Shown one piece after another: positions 19,475 through 27,829 of a stretch of 48,275 nt of DNA. The translations under genes and the position numbers were made by a program. The stretch spans positions 1 to 48,275 of the forward strand of contig DAOTUC010000154.1 of the NCBI GenBank assembly GCA_034437315.1. The letters are read 5' to 3'. The notes beneath the pieces were generated by a model, which was not told the DNA's origin, did not search any database, and saw only the letters and a program-made list of their open reading frames with translations. Position 1 is the first letter of the stretch. Each line of letters begins with the position of its first letter. This DNA comes from DSAR01 sp034437315. Lineage in GTDB: Bacteria > Chloroflexota > Anaerolineae > B4-G1.

Positions 19475-21085
19475 ATGCGTAAATACATCTTTTGCACCGG
19501 CGGCGTGGTCAGCAGCGTGGGGAAGGGTGTGACAGCCGCCTCTATAGGCCGCGTCCTGAAGGCGCGCGGCGTGCGGGTCTCGATTCAGAAATTGGACCCG
19601 TACATCAACGTCGACCCCGGCACGATGTCCCCCTATCAACACGGCGAGGTGTTCGTCACCGATGACGGCGCCGAGACCGACCTGGACCTCGGTCATTACG
19701 AGCGCTTCATCGACGAGAGCTTGAGCCAGGCCAGCAACGTGACGACCGGTCAAGTCTACGCCGACATCATCGGGCGCGAGCGCCGGGGCGATTTCCTCGG
19801 CGGCACGATCCAGGTTATCCCGCACATCACCAACGAGATCAAGCGACGCATCATGCTGGTCGGAGAGCAGAGTCAGGCCGACGTCCTCCTGGTCGAGGTC
19901 GGCGGCACCGTGGGCGACATTGAGGGCCTCCCTTTCCTGGAGGCGCTGCGCCAGATGCGGTGGGACGTGGGGTATCGGAATGTGCTCTACGTTCACGTCA
20001 CGTTTATGCCGTACATCGGCGCGACCGGCGAACTGAAGACCAAGCCCACCCAACACAGCGTGCGCGAACTGCGCTCCATCGGCATCCAGCCCGACGTCAT
20101 CATCGCCCGGGCCGACCACCAGGTGGACGATGACCTGTGCGATAAAATATCCCTCTTCTGCGACGTTCAACGGCGGGCCGTGGTGCCGTTGGTGACGACG
20201 CCGTTGTTGTACGAGATCCCCTTGATCCTGGAGGACGCCGGGTTGGGTGATTTCGTCGTCGACCGGTTGGAACTGGACGTCGCCCCCCCCGACCTGGACG
20301 AGTGGCGCGATCTGGTCGCCCGCATCCGGACGCCCAAGCCCGCGCTGCCCATCGCCATTGTCGGGAAGTACGTCGAGCTCCACGACGCTTACATCAGCGT
20401 GCGCGAGGCGCTGTATCACGCTGCCCAGGCCCAGGGGTGGGATATTGACGTGCGTTACGTCAGTTCGGAGGCCCTGGAGCGAGGGCGCGGCTGGGAGAAG
20501 TTGAACGACGTCGCGGGCGTCGTCGTCCCCGGCGGCTTTGGGGAGCGGGGGATTGAGGGCAAAATCGACACGGCCCGTTGGGCGCGCGAGAATAACACGC
20601 CCTACCTGGGGTTGTGCCTGGGCTTGCAGGTGTTGATCATCGAGTTGGCGCGCCAGGCGTTGGAAAGCGACGAGCCGAACAGCGCCGAGTTCGACCCCCA
20701 CACGCACTACCCCGTGATCGACCTCATGCCCGAACAGCGGACCATCGTCGATATGGGCGGGACAATGCGCCTGGGGCAATACCCCTGTCGCCTGGTTCCT
20801 GGCACGAAAGCGGCCGAGGCCTACGGGGAATCGGAGGTCCAGGAGCGCCACCGCCATCGTTTCGAGGTCAATAACGCCTATCGGGAGCTGTTGCAGGAGG
20901 CCGGATTGGTTTTCAGCGGGCTTTCCCCGGACGGCCGGCTGGTCGAGATCGCCGAATTGGCCGGTCATCCCTTTATGCTGGGCAGCCAATTCCACCCGGA
21001 ATTCAAATCCCGCCCCACGCGGCCCCATCCGCTCTTCAAGGCCTTTGTGGCGGCGGCGGTGAAAGAGTACGAGCGCCCCGATTAA
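19475..21085 (+). CDS. pyrG: CTP synthase
   Basis: 536 residues, the normal size. The N-terminal amidoligase domain begins with YIFCTGGVVSSVGKGVTAAS, followed by LDPYINVDPGTMSP and GAETDLDLGHYERF. The C-terminal class I glutamine amidotransferase domain has VVVPGGFGERGIEGK, the nucleophile Cys in LGLCLGLQ, and the His/Glu pair in SQFHPEFKSRP. Converts UTP to CTP with glutamine as nitrogen donor. About 210 bases separate it from the upstream gene. trmFO follows after 24 bases and is probably co-transcribed. Confidence 0.97.
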   Translation: MRKYIFCTGGVVSSVGKGVTAASIGRVLKARGVRVSIQKLDPYINVDPGTMSPYQHGEVFVTDDGAETDLDLGHYERFIDESLSQASNVTTGQVYADIIGRERRGDFLGGTIQVIPHITNEIKRRIMLVGEQSQADVLLVEVGGTVGDIEGLPFLEALRQMRWDVGYRNVLYVHVTFMPYIGATGELKTKPTQHSVRELRSIGIQPDVIIARADHQVDDDLCDKISLFCDVQRRAVVPLVTTPLLYEIPLILEDAGLGDFVVDRLELDVAPPDLDEWRDLVARIRTPKPALPIAIVGKYVELHDAYISVREALYHAAQAQGWDIDVRYVSSEALERGRGWEKLNDVAGVVVPGGFGERGIEGKIDTARWARENNTPYLGLCLGLQVLIIELARQALESDEPNSAEFDPHTHYPVIDLMPEQRTIVDMGGTMRLGQYPCRLVPGTKAAEAYGESEVQERHRHRFEVNNAYRELLQEAGLVFSGLSPDGRLVEIAELAGHPFMLGSQFHPEFKSRPTRPHPLFKAFVAAAVKEYERPD

Positions 21086-21109
21086 ACCGTAGGAGAGAGG
21101 GAACGACGT

Positions 21110-22414
21110 ATGCTTGTGACCGTGGTAGGCGGTGGATTGGCGGGGAGTGAGGCGGCCTGGCAGATCGCCCAGCGGGGTTTGGATGTCGTCCTGTACGAGA
21201 TGCGTCCGCGCCGGATGACGCCCGCTCACGTCAGCGATCGCCTGGCCGAGTTGGTCTGTTCCAATAGCCTGGGTTCCGATCTGCCCGACCGGGCTTCCGG
21301 CCTGCTGAAGGACGAGTTGCGGGCTATGGATTCCCTGGCCCTGGCCTGCGCCGATGAGGCCCGCGTGCCGGCGGGCGGCGCCCTGGCGGTCGACCGGGAG
21401 CGATTCGCGGACGCGGTTACTCGGCGCATCACCGCCCACCCCCGCATCCAGCTCCTGCGGGAGGAGGTCACGACCATCCCTGACGGGCCGGCCGTCATCG
21501 CGACCGGGCCGCTCACCTCCGATGCGCTGGCGGCGCAAATCGCCGCGTTGACGGGAGAGGATTATCTCTACTTCTACGACGCCCTCGCGCCCATCGTGTC
21601 TGCCGAGTCCATCGATATGTCGATCGCCTTTCGCGCCTCCCGTTACGGCAAAGGGGACGCCGATTACATCAATTGTCCGATGACGGAGGAGGCCTATTAT
21701 CGTTTCGTCGATGCGTTGACGGCAGCGGAACGCATCCCCTTACGCGATTTCGAGGGGGAACCGGATCGCTTCTTCGAGGGTTGCCTGGCGGTGGAGGTGA
21801 TGGCGGAGCGGGGGCGGGATACGCTGGCCTACGGCCCGTTGCGTCCGGTGGGGCTGACCGACCCGCGCACCGGGCGGCGGCCCTATGCCGTGGTCCAATT
21901 GCGGCAGGATAATCTAGCCGGCACGCTCTACAACATGGTCGGTTTCCAGACCAACCTCCGCTACGGGGAGCAGGAACGGGTGTTTCACCTGATTCCCGGC
22001 TTGGAGCAAGCGGAGTTCATGCGCTACGGGCAGATGCACCGGAACACGTTCATTAACGCGCCGCTCCTGTTAGAAGCGACGATGGGGTTTCGCGCCCGGC
22101 CTGGGCTATTCTTCGCCGGACAGATCACCGGGGTGGAGGGCTACGTCGGCAGCGTGGGCAGCGGGTGGGTCGCGGGCGTCAACGTCGCGCGCCGGGCGTT
22201 GGGTCAAGCGCTGGTGGTGTTGCCGACGACGACGATGCTGGGGGCCCTGTGCCATTACGTGAGCCGCGCCGAACCGGACAAGTTCCAACCGATGAAGGCG
22301 AACTTTGGCTTGATGCCGCCCCTTTCCCCGCCGGTGCGCAACAAGCGCAAGCGATACCAGGCGTACGCCCAACGCGCGTTGACCGATCTGCGCGCTTACA
22401 TCGCGACCCGATAA
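21110..22414 (+). CDS. trmFO: Folate/FAD-dependent tRNA (uracil-54-C5)-methyltransferase TrmFO
   Basis: 434 residues. The FAD-binding Rossmann start TVVGGGLAGSEAAWQIAQRG, then YEMRPRRMTPAH, ELVCSNSLGSD with the active-site Cys region, FFAGQITGVEGYVGS, and the C-terminal NFGLMPPL with conserved Lys/Arg are all diagnostic. The enzyme makes ribothymidine-54 in tRNA using methylenetetrahydrofolate, the system used by many Gram-positives and Chloroflexota in place of TrmA. ATG follows GGAGAGAGGG. Probably co-transcribed with pyrG. Confidence 0.96.
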   Translation: MLVTVVGGGLAGSEAAWQIAQRGLDVVLYEMRPRRMTPAHVSDRLAELVCSNSLGSDLPDRASGLLKDELRAMDSLALACADEARVPAGGALAVDRERFADAVTRRITAHPRIQLLREEVTTIPDGPAVIATGPLTSDALAAQIAALTGEDYLYFYDALAPIVSAESIDMSIAFRASRYGKGDADYINCPMTEEAYYRFVDALTAAERIPLRDFEGEPDRFFEGCLAVEVMAERGRDTLAYGPLRPVGLTDPRTGRRPYAVVQLRQDNLAGTLYNMVGFQTNLRYGEQERVFHLIPGLEQAEFMRYGQMHRNTFINAPLLLEATMGFRARPGLFFAGQITGVEGYVGSVGSGWVAGVNVARRALGQALVVLPTTTMLGALCHYVSRAEPDKFQPMKANFGLMPPLSPPVRNKRKRYQAYAQRALTDLRAYIATR

Positions 22415-22455
22415 TCCACACTTCTTACTTTCCTACCCCTACTCAAGGTGTCTAT

Positions 22456-22483
22456 ATGATGCGAAAATCATGATGCGAAAATC
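22456..22483 (+). repeat. 14-base perfect tandem duplication across the start of the M28 peptidase
   Basis: The sequence ATGATGCGAAAATC occurs twice in direct succession (22456-22469 and 22470-22483). The first copy, which has the only ribosome-binding-like sequence (AAGGTG), reads a five-codon peptide that stops at a TGA overlapping the second copy's ATGATG. The second copy starts the long gene, in a different frame from the first. Confidence 0.7.
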
Positions 22484-23336
22484 AGCGACAATCCCAATGA
22501 TTGCCTTTCTTGTCTGTTCACTGGCGACGGCCTGCAGTCAGCCGGAGCCTTTGCGTTTCGATGGCGAGGTCGCTTACGCTCACGTGGAGGCTCAGTGTGA
22601 CTTTGGCTTTCGCCCCACCGGGTCGGCGGCCTGGCGGGAGACCGGCGATTACGTCATCGACCATCTGGAGGCGCATGGCTGGGAGACGGAGGAGCAGACT
22701 TTCACCTATCGGGATACGCCCGTGCGCAACATCGTCGGGCGGGCGGGCGAAGGGCCGGTCGTCATCGTCGGCGCCCATTACGACACCCGGCGCAGCGCCG
22801 ACGAGGAGGACCCCAGCGTGCCCGTCATGGGGGCCAACGACGGCGCTTCCGGCGTCGCCGTGCTGTTGGAATTGGCCCGCACCTTGGACCGCGACGCGCT
22901 GCAACGGGAGGTCTGGTTAACCTTTTTCGACGCCGAGGATAACGGCGGCCTGGACGGGTGGGAATGGTGCGTCGGTTCCAGCTACATGGCCGAACACCTG
23001 GAGATCACGCCGCAGGCGGTCGTCGTCGTTGACCTGGTGGGTGACATCGACCAGAACCTGTACCTGGAGCGCAACTCGGATCCGACCTTGCAGATGGCGC
23101 TGTGGGATATCGCCGCGACGCTGGGCTATAGCGACACGTTCATCTCCGAGTATAAGTGGGCGATCTACGACGACCACATCCCCTTCGCCCAGCGGGGCAT
23201 TCCGGCGGTGGACATTATCGACTTCGACTACCCTTATTGGCACACGACCCAGGACACGCGCGACAAAGTGAGCGCCGATAGCCTGGAACGTGTCGGGCGG
23301 GTGGTGGAAGTGTGGGTGGAGGGGTTGGGAGATTAG
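22470..23336 (+). CDS. M28-family zinc aminopeptidase-like lipoprotein
   Basis: 288 residues. An N-terminal lipoprotein signal ends in LATAC. The catalytic domain has GAHYDT (zinc His), GANDGASGVAVLLELA (bridging Asp), FFDAEDNG (acid Glu), VVDLVGD (zinc Asp) and YWHTTQDT (zinc His), matching M28 di-zinc peptidases, including the glutaminyl-cyclase-like branch. Probably cell-surface anchored, acting on peptides. Start choice is complicated by a 14-base duplication: the likely start is ATG 22470 or 22473, with no good ribosome site of its own, so translation may rely on re-initiation after a five-codon leader. The next gene follows closely. Confidence 0.9.
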   Translation: MMRKSATIPMIAFLVCSLATACSQPEPLRFDGEVAYAHVEAQCDFGFRPTGSAAWRETGDYVIDHLEAHGWETEEQTFTYRDTPVRNIVGRAGEGPVVIVGAHYDTRRSADEEDPSVPVMGANDGASGVAVLLELARTLDRDALQREVWLTFFDAEDNGGLDGWEWCVGSSYMAEHLEITPQAVVVVDLVGDIDQNLYLERNSDPTLQMALWDIAATLGYSDTFISEYKWAIYDDHIPFAQRGIPAVDIIDFDYPYWHTTQDTRDKVSADSLERVGRVVEVWVEGLGD

Positions 23337-23350
23337 ATGGGAGGTATATG

Positions 23351-24691
23351 ATGGCAGAGCGTTTGATCGTTGTGGGGGGTGTGGCGGCCGGGATGAGCGC
23401 CGCTGCCAAGGCGAAGCGGGTGAATGCAGATATGCACGTCGTCGTATACGAGAAGAGCCCTTACATCTCCTATGGCGCGTGTGGCATGCCCTACCTCATC
23501 GCCGGCGACGTCGCCGATTATCGCGACCTGCTGGCGCGGACGCCGGAGCAAATGGCGAAGCGCGGCGTGGAGGTCCACGTGCGCCACGAGGTGACCGCCA
23601 TTGACGCTGACGCGCGGACGATCACGATCCGCGATCTGGCGGGAGAACGGACCTTTACCCAAACGTATGATAAGCTCGTCATCGCCACCGGCGCGGCGCC
23701 GATCCGGCCCGCGTTGCCCGGCGTCGACCTGAAGGGGGTTTGCGTGTTGCGCTCGTTGACGGACGGGCGGGCGTTGTTGCGCCTGGTCGAAGAGCGCCGC
23801 CCGCAGCGGGCCGTCATCGTGGGCGGGGGGTACGTCGGCCTGGAGATGGCGGAGACCTTCCGGCGGTTGGGGGCGGCGGTGACGATGGTGATCCGCTCTG
23901 GGCAAGTGATGCGCCAGACGTTGGATGATGACGTGCGCGCCGTGGTGGAGGATGAACTGGCGCGGCATGACGTAAACGTCGTGCAGGGGACGCTGATCGG
24001 TTTTGAAGGGGATGGGCGGGTCGAGGCGGCGCTCACCGACGAGGGGCGTTATCCGTGCGACGTGGCCTTGCTGGGCCTGGGCGTCCGGCCGGTGACGGCG
24101 TTGGCCCGCGAGGCGGGCGTCCGTTTGGGGGAGACCGGCGCGATTGCGACCGACGCGCATATGCGGACGAACTTGCCCGGCGTCTATGCGGCCGGCGATT
24201 GCGCCGAGGTGCGCCACCTGCTGACCGGCGAACCGGCTTACATCCCACTGGGCAGCACGGCTAACAAGCAGGGCCGCACGGCTGGCGAGCACGCGGGCGG
24301 CGGAGGCGCGGCTTTTGACGGGGTGGTGGGCACGATGATCGTGCGGGCTTTCGACCTGGCGATTGCCAGCACCGGCTTGACGGCGACTGAGGCCCGCTCA
24401 CGGGGCTACGCGGTGGACGAGACGAAAATCCGCGCCAAAGATGCGTCCCACTATTTCCCTGGCGCGGCCGACATACACGTCAAATTGATCGTGGACGAGG
24501 ATACGGAGCGCTTGTTGGGTGGGCAGATCGTCGGGCGTCCCAGTGCCATCAAGCGGATCGACGTGCTGGCGACGGCGCTTCATCATCGGCTCACAGTGTC
24601 CGATTTGCAGCGCCTGGACTTGAGTTACGCGCCGCCCTTCTCCCCGGTGTGGGATCCGCTGCTGATCGCGGCTAATGTGGCGGGGCGGTGA
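23351..24691 (+). CDS. CoA-disulfide reductase/NADH oxidase-like flavoprotein
   Basis: 446 residues from ATG 23351, chosen because GGGAGG lies six bases upstream; a directly preceding ATG is the alternative. FAD-binding VVGGVAAGMSAAAKAKR, the redox-active single Cys in SYGACGMPYLIAG, the NAD(P)H-binding VIVGGGYVGLEMAE, and VYAAGDCAEV define the pyridine-nucleotide-disulfide oxidoreductase group that includes CoA-disulfide reductase and NADH oxidase (Nox/CoADR/NaoX). The C-terminal dimerisation domain is present. No rhodanese domain is fused. Which substrate it reduces (CoA disulfide, oxygen or polysulfide) cannot be told from sequence alone. Confidence 0.92.
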   Translation: MAERLIVVGGVAAGMSAAAKAKRVNADMHVVVYEKSPYISYGACGMPYLIAGDVADYRDLLARTPEQMAKRGVEVHVRHEVTAIDADARTITIRDLAGERTFTQTYDKLVIATGAAPIRPALPGVDLKGVCVLRSLTDGRALLRLVEERRPQRAVIVGGGYVGLEMAETFRRLGAAVTMVIRSGQVMRQTLDDDVRAVVEDELARHDVNVVQGTLIGFEGDGRVEAALTDEGRYPCDVALLGLGVRPVTALAREAGVRLGETGAIATDAHMRTNLPGVYAAGDCAEVRHLLTGEPAYIPLGSTANKQGRTAGEHAGGGGAAFDGVVGTMIVRAFDLAIASTGLTATEARSRGYAVDETKIRAKDASHYFPGAADIHVKLIVDEDTERLLGGQIVGRPSAIKRIDVLATALHHRLTVSDLQRLDLSYAPPFSPVWDPLLIAANVAGR

Positions 24692-24693
24692 TC

Positions 24694-24711
24694 TGGTGTA
24701 TTGGTAGACTG
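24694..24711 (+). repeat. Copy of the GGTAGA-type repeat upstream of deoC
   Basis: Eighteen bases match 3139-3156 in the BTAD gene with two differences. It lies in the short gap before deoC. Confidence 0.45.
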
Positions 24712-24728
24712 CTAGATTGGGAGGGATC

Positions 24729-25406
24729 ATGAATCAAGGGATGACGCGGGAACGGTTGGCGGGGATGATCGATCACACACAGCTCAAGCCTGGCGCGACG
24801 GATGCGCAGATCGCGCAATTGTGCGATGAGGCCCGGCGTTACGCTTTCGCTTCGGTGTGTGTCAATCCGGTGCACGTGGGGCGATGCGCGCAGTTGCTTG
24901 AGGGAAGCGAGGCGCTTGTCTGCACCGTCGTCGGTTTCCCCCTGGGCGCGAATTTGACCGCCGTCAAGGCGTTCGAGGCGGAGCGGGCCATCGCCGACGG
25001 CGCGGTCGAGATCGACATGGTGATGAACGTCGGCGCGCTCAAGTCGGGGCAGCGGGAGCGGGCGGCGGAGGACATCGCCGGCGTGGCGCGGGTGTGCGAA
25101 GACGGCGGCGCGTTGCTCAAGGTCATCATTGAGGCCGCGCTGTTGACCGACGAGGAGAAGGAGAGCGCTTGCCGGTTGGTCCAGTCGGCGGGCGCCGATT
25201 ACGTCAAGACGTCCACCGGCTTTGGGCCGGGCGGGGCCACGGTCGAGGACGTGACGTTGATGCGGCGCGTGGTCGGCCCGGAGATGGGCGTCAAGGCCGC
25301 GGGCGGCGTCCGCACCTACCGGGACGCCCTGACGATGATCGCCGCCGGCGCCACCCGGATCGGGGCCAGCAGCAGCGTGGACATCGTGGAGGGCGCGCCG
25401 GGGTAA
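24729..25406 (+). CDS. deoC: Deoxyribose-phosphate aldolase
   Basis: 225 residues from ATG 24729 (GGGAGGG just upstream); the TTG at 24717 is a less likely start. IDHTQLKPGATDAQI, CTVVGFPLGAN, VEIDMVMNVGALKSG, LLKVIIEAALLTDEEK and the Schiff-base Lys in YVKTSTGFGPGGAT, followed by VKAAGGVRTY, identify a class I DeoC. Cleaves 2-deoxyribose 5-phosphate to glyceraldehyde 3-phosphate and acetaldehyde in nucleoside salvage. It follows the flavoprotein gene by 37 bases. Confidence 0.96.
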   Translation: MNQGMTRERLAGMIDHTQLKPGATDAQIAQLCDEARRYAFASVCVNPVHVGRCAQLLEGSEALVCTVVGFPLGANLTAVKAFEAERAIADGAVEIDMVMNVGALKSGQRERAAEDIAGVARVCEDGGALLKVIIEAALLTDEEKESACRLVQSAGADYVKTSTGFGPGGATVEDVTLMRRVVGPEMGVKAAGGVRTYRDALTMIAAGATRIGASSSVDIVEGAPG

Positions 25407-25455
25407 ACAACCCCGCATTGGTCGTAGATGCACCGCCCGATCCATACCTCACACA

Positions 25456-25600
25456 CCCCCGGTTTATTGAGAAGTATCTTCTCGATAAACCGGGGGCTTG
25501 TTCGTAGCAGGCACCTCAGCGCCCCCAAAGCGCACTGAAGTGCGCACTACGAACAGATTCACCCCAAATTATTGAGAAGATACATTGAGAAGATACGGTC
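25456..25600. repeat. Palindromic repeat, copy B, with a 19-bp hairpin
   Basis: 25456-25474 and 25478-25496 form a 19-base-pair hairpin (one mismatch, three-base loop) that starts with CCCCCGGTTTATTGAG. Its right arm matches 3990-4008 in copy A. It is followed by a GTTCGTAG...CTACGAAC unit (25500-25554) containing AAGCGCACTGAAGTGCGC. Then comes a partial direct repeat of ATTGAGAAGATAC (25571-25595). No coding sequence is seen in this 290-base gap. Confidence 0.75.
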
Positions 25601-25635
25601 GTAGCGGTCTGGGAAAACGAGACCAAGAAGAGGCC

Positions 25636-25669
25636 AAGAGCGGATCTGTTATTATTCAGATCCGCTCTT
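25636..25669 (-). terminator. Perfect 13-bp hairpin at the end of the signalling operon
   Basis: AAGAGCGGATCTG (25636-25648) pairs perfectly with CAGATCCGCTCTT (25657-25669) around an eight-base loop. It lies 30 bases past the stop of the GTPase gene on the minus strand. There is no strong T run, so it may be a weak bidirectional terminator or an mRNA end stabiliser. Confidence 0.55.
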
Positions 25670-25698
25670 GTGCGTTGATCAACTGTTGGGCGGATGTT

Positions 25699-26217
25699 TT
25701 AGTGGAGGAGCTTTTGCAGCGCTTTGAGCACGTTGAGCACGCTTTTCTTGTCCGTGGCGATGCAGGGGATGACTTGCTTGTCGTTATTGAGGCTCAACCG
25801 CTTTCCGATCTCCTCTGGTGAAATGGCGTTGATCAGGTCTTGCTTGTTCGCCACGATCAGGTAGGGGACATCGCGGCCTTTGCGTTCGAATATTCGGATT
25901 AGCTGTCTGGCTTCCATAAAGCTTGCCCGGTCGGTGCTATCGATCAGTAGAATGAAGGCTTGCATTTCTTTGGATAAAATATCCCACATAAAATCAAACC
26001 GGGCTTGCCCTGGCGTGCCATACAGATGGAGCAGGTCTTCGCCTACTCTGACGTGACCGTAATCCATCGCCACGGTCGTCTCTTCCTTGATTGCGACGTG
26101 GTGGTCGGTGATACGCTTTTCCGTGGAAACGATGGGGATGTCGGAAATCGTGCGGATAAATTCCGTCTTACCCACGTTGAATGGACCGGTCACGACCACT
26201 TTGTACAGATTGCCCAT
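25699..26217 (-). CDS. Ras/Arf-like small GTPase (MglA-like)
   Basis: 172 residues. G1 is GPFNVGKTEF, the switch region has TTVAMDYGHV (conserved Thr), G3 is LYGTPGQARFDFMW (GTPGQ in place of DTAGQ, common in bacterial Arf/Rag-like proteins), and G4 is VANKQD. The family acts as molecular switches regulated by roadblock proteins; the closest candidate is at 18895-19266. ATG follows AAGGAGG. Last gene of a long minus-strand set; the response regulator ends 33 bases before it starts, so it is likely co-transcribed. Confidence 0.92.
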   Translation of the reverse strand: MGNLYKVVVTGPFNVGKTEFIRTISDIPIVSTEKRITDHHVAIKEETTVAMDYGHVRVGEDLLHLYGTPGQARFDFMWDILSKEMQAFILLIDSTDRASFMEARQLIRIFERKGRDVPYLIVANKQDLINAISPEEIGKRLSLNNDKQVIPCIATDKKSVLNVLKALQKLLH

Positions 26218-26250
26218 AATTTCCTCCTTGAGCGGGCTTGTTGGCGCGCG

Positions 26251-27036
26251 TTATGATTTCTCAGTAGCGGCCAGCTTATCCTTTCGTTGAAAATCTACAA
26301 ATCGGTACCCTACACCTCTTTCCGTGAAGATATAGCGGGGGTTGGATGGGTCTATTTCGATTTTCTTTCGCAGATAAGTGGTGTAAAGACGCAGGTATTG
26401 GACCTCATCCTGATATTCGTAGCCCCAGACTTTGGCCAGGAGCGTCTCGTAGGGCACGACCCAACCGGCGTTTTCCACCAGATGATACAGCAGCCGGAAT
26501 TCTGTCGGTCGCAGGTCCATCCGTTCGTCCTCGACGATGACCTGCCGGCTGTTGAAATCTATGCTCAATCTATCGTCGATCTGTAGGATGGCCTCATCGG
26601 GCGCGGCGGGGCTTTGGGTGCGGCGCAAGACAGCCTTGACGCGGCTGACGAACTCGCGGGCGCCGAACGGCTTGGTGACGTAATCATCCGCCCCCAACTC
26701 CAACCCCCGCACCTTATCCTCTTCATCAGATCGAACGGTGAGCATGATCACGGGGACGTTAGAAACTTCGCGCAACATCTCCAGCGTTTCAAACCCATCC
26801 ATCTGGGGCATCATCACGTCCAGGACGACCAGGTCCGGCAGTGCAGTGCGGGCTTTTTCCAGCGCTTCCAGGCCGTTGTGCGCTTCGATGACCTCGAACC
26901 CTTCCAATTCCAAATTCATCCGGATGAATTTGATCATTCTCGGTTCATCGTCGACCACCAGGATGAGGTTTTGCCGGGGTGTGACGCCTGGTTGTTTCGT
27001 CTGATTGGGAAGCTCACTCACGGATGAAGCTGACAA
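26251..27036 (-). CDS. OmpR/PhoB-family response regulator
   Basis: About 261 residues. The receiver domain has the acidic pair in VVDDEPRMI, phospho-acceptor Asp in DLVVLDVMMP, Thr in VIMLTVRSDEE, and Lys in DYVTKPFGARE. The C-terminal winged-helix Trans_reg_C domain has MDLRPTEFRLLYHLVENAG, with TYLRKKIE and FTERGVGYRF. Start is either TTG 27036 (GGAG ten bases upstream) or GTG 27021; both overlap the end of the upstream small gene, so the two are coupled. No cognate kinase is adjacent; a histidine kinase in the window (6383-7663) is an unproven candidate. Confidence 0.93.
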   Translation of the reverse strand: MSASSVSELPNQTKQPGVTPRQNLILVVDDEPRMIKFIRMNLELEGFEVIEAHNGLEALEKARTALPDLVVLDVMMPQMDGFETLEMLREVSNVPVIMLTVRSDEEDKVRGLELGADDYVTKPFGAREFVSRVKAVLRRTQSPAAPDEAILQIDDRLSIDFNSRQVIVEDERMDLRPTEFRLLYHLVENAGWVVPYETLLAKVWGYEYQDEVQYLRLYTTYLRKKIEIDPSNPRYIFTERGVGYRFVDFQRKDKLAATEKS

Positions 27037-27253
27037 TTTCTTCTTTCTCCTCGCCAGGCATAATCTCGATACAGTGAATGCGCTGCCAGGGATAAATCAC
27101 GATGTCGGTCTCTGGCAGTACGTAGGAGACGTCTCGCCCATCTCGATACCGGACGTTGTTGACGATTAACACCTGGTCAGTCGGCTGGGGTAGTTCTTCG
27201 ATCTCTCCAACGATGGATTCCTCGTTCAGGATGTGTATGAGAACAGTGTGCAT
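27014..27253 (-). CDS. Small conserved-looking protein of the signalling operon, unknown function
   Basis: 79 residues beginning MHTVLIHILNEESIVGEIEELP. It is mostly short beta strands (VLIVNNVRYRDGRDVSYV, IVIYPWQRIHCIEIM), suggesting a small beta-barrel or Sm/SH3-like fold. No family is recognised. It sits between the FHA protein and the response regulator, overlapping the latter, which argues that it is expressed. A weak ribosome site (AAAGGATC) lies upstream of its ATG. Confidence 0.7.
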   Translation of the reverse strand: MHTVLIHILNEESIVGEIEELPQPTDQVLIVNNVRYRDGRDVSYVLPETDIVIYPWQRIHCIEIMPGEEKEEIVSFIRE

Positions 27254-27316
27254 ATGTGATCCTTTCTATACGGCGTTTTCTGGATGATTTGGGAATCGGT
27301 TCATCCCAGTTCGGGC

Positions 27317-27829
27317 CTATTCCTGCATCATCACCTCTAGCGTGATTCGGCCAAGCTGTAATTTATCCTCGTCTTTGAGCACGTGGGGCAGGTAGGGGGT
27401 TAGACGTTGCCCGTTCAGGAACGTGCCATTCGCGCTGCCAACGTCTTCGACGAGGTAAGCGTCGCCCTTTTGGTGAATTTTGCAATGGTGGCGTGAGACG
27501 CCACCATCCAATCCGCCGTCCGGTGAGAGGTCCAGATCTGGGAAGATGCCGTGGGCCGCGTCGGTTCGCCCGACGTTAACCTCTGGCATGGGGGGGAGTT
27601 GAATTTGCCGGTTGGTGGAAATGACCCGGATGGCTAGCGGGGTGGGCGTTGGTTCTTCATTCTCGGCGACCGATTCGCTGGCCCACGGGTTTGCGCGTGA
27701 GATGGGCAATTCTTCCTCGGGCAGCGGCTCGGTTCGTAGAGGGCCGCCGGTAGGCAGATAGACGCCGCACTCACTGCAAAACAGTGTGCCGGGACGGTGC
27801 TTTCGACCACATGAAGGACATTCAATCAT
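27317..27829 (-). CDS. Zinc-ribbon FHA-domain protein
   Basis: 170 residues. The N-terminus is a zinc ribbon, CPSCGRKH followed by CSECGVYLP. An acidic, proline-containing linker leads to a C-terminal FHA domain (VNVGRTDAAHG, GVSRHHCKIH, DVGSANGTFLNGQRL), which binds phosphothreonine peptides. Its ATG lies within the last codons of the J-domain/vWA gene (eight-base overlap), so the two are translationally coupled. Presumably it reads phosphorylation by the kinase at 30314-32317. Confidence 0.92.
   Translation of the reverse strand: MIECPSCGRKHRPGTLFCSECGVYLPTGGPLRTEPLPEEELPISRANPWASESVAENEEPTPTPLAIRVISTNRQIQLPPMPEVNVGRTDAAHGIFPDLDLSPDGGLDGGVSRHHCKIHQKGDAYLVEDVGSANGTFLNGQRLTPYLPHVLKDEDKLQLGRITLEVMMQE

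Noticed and set aside
19463..21538. 691-codon minus-strand open frame opposite pyrG and trmFO
   Set aside because: pyrG and trmFO are unmistakable on the plus strand; the reverse frame has no recognisable domain or ribosome site.
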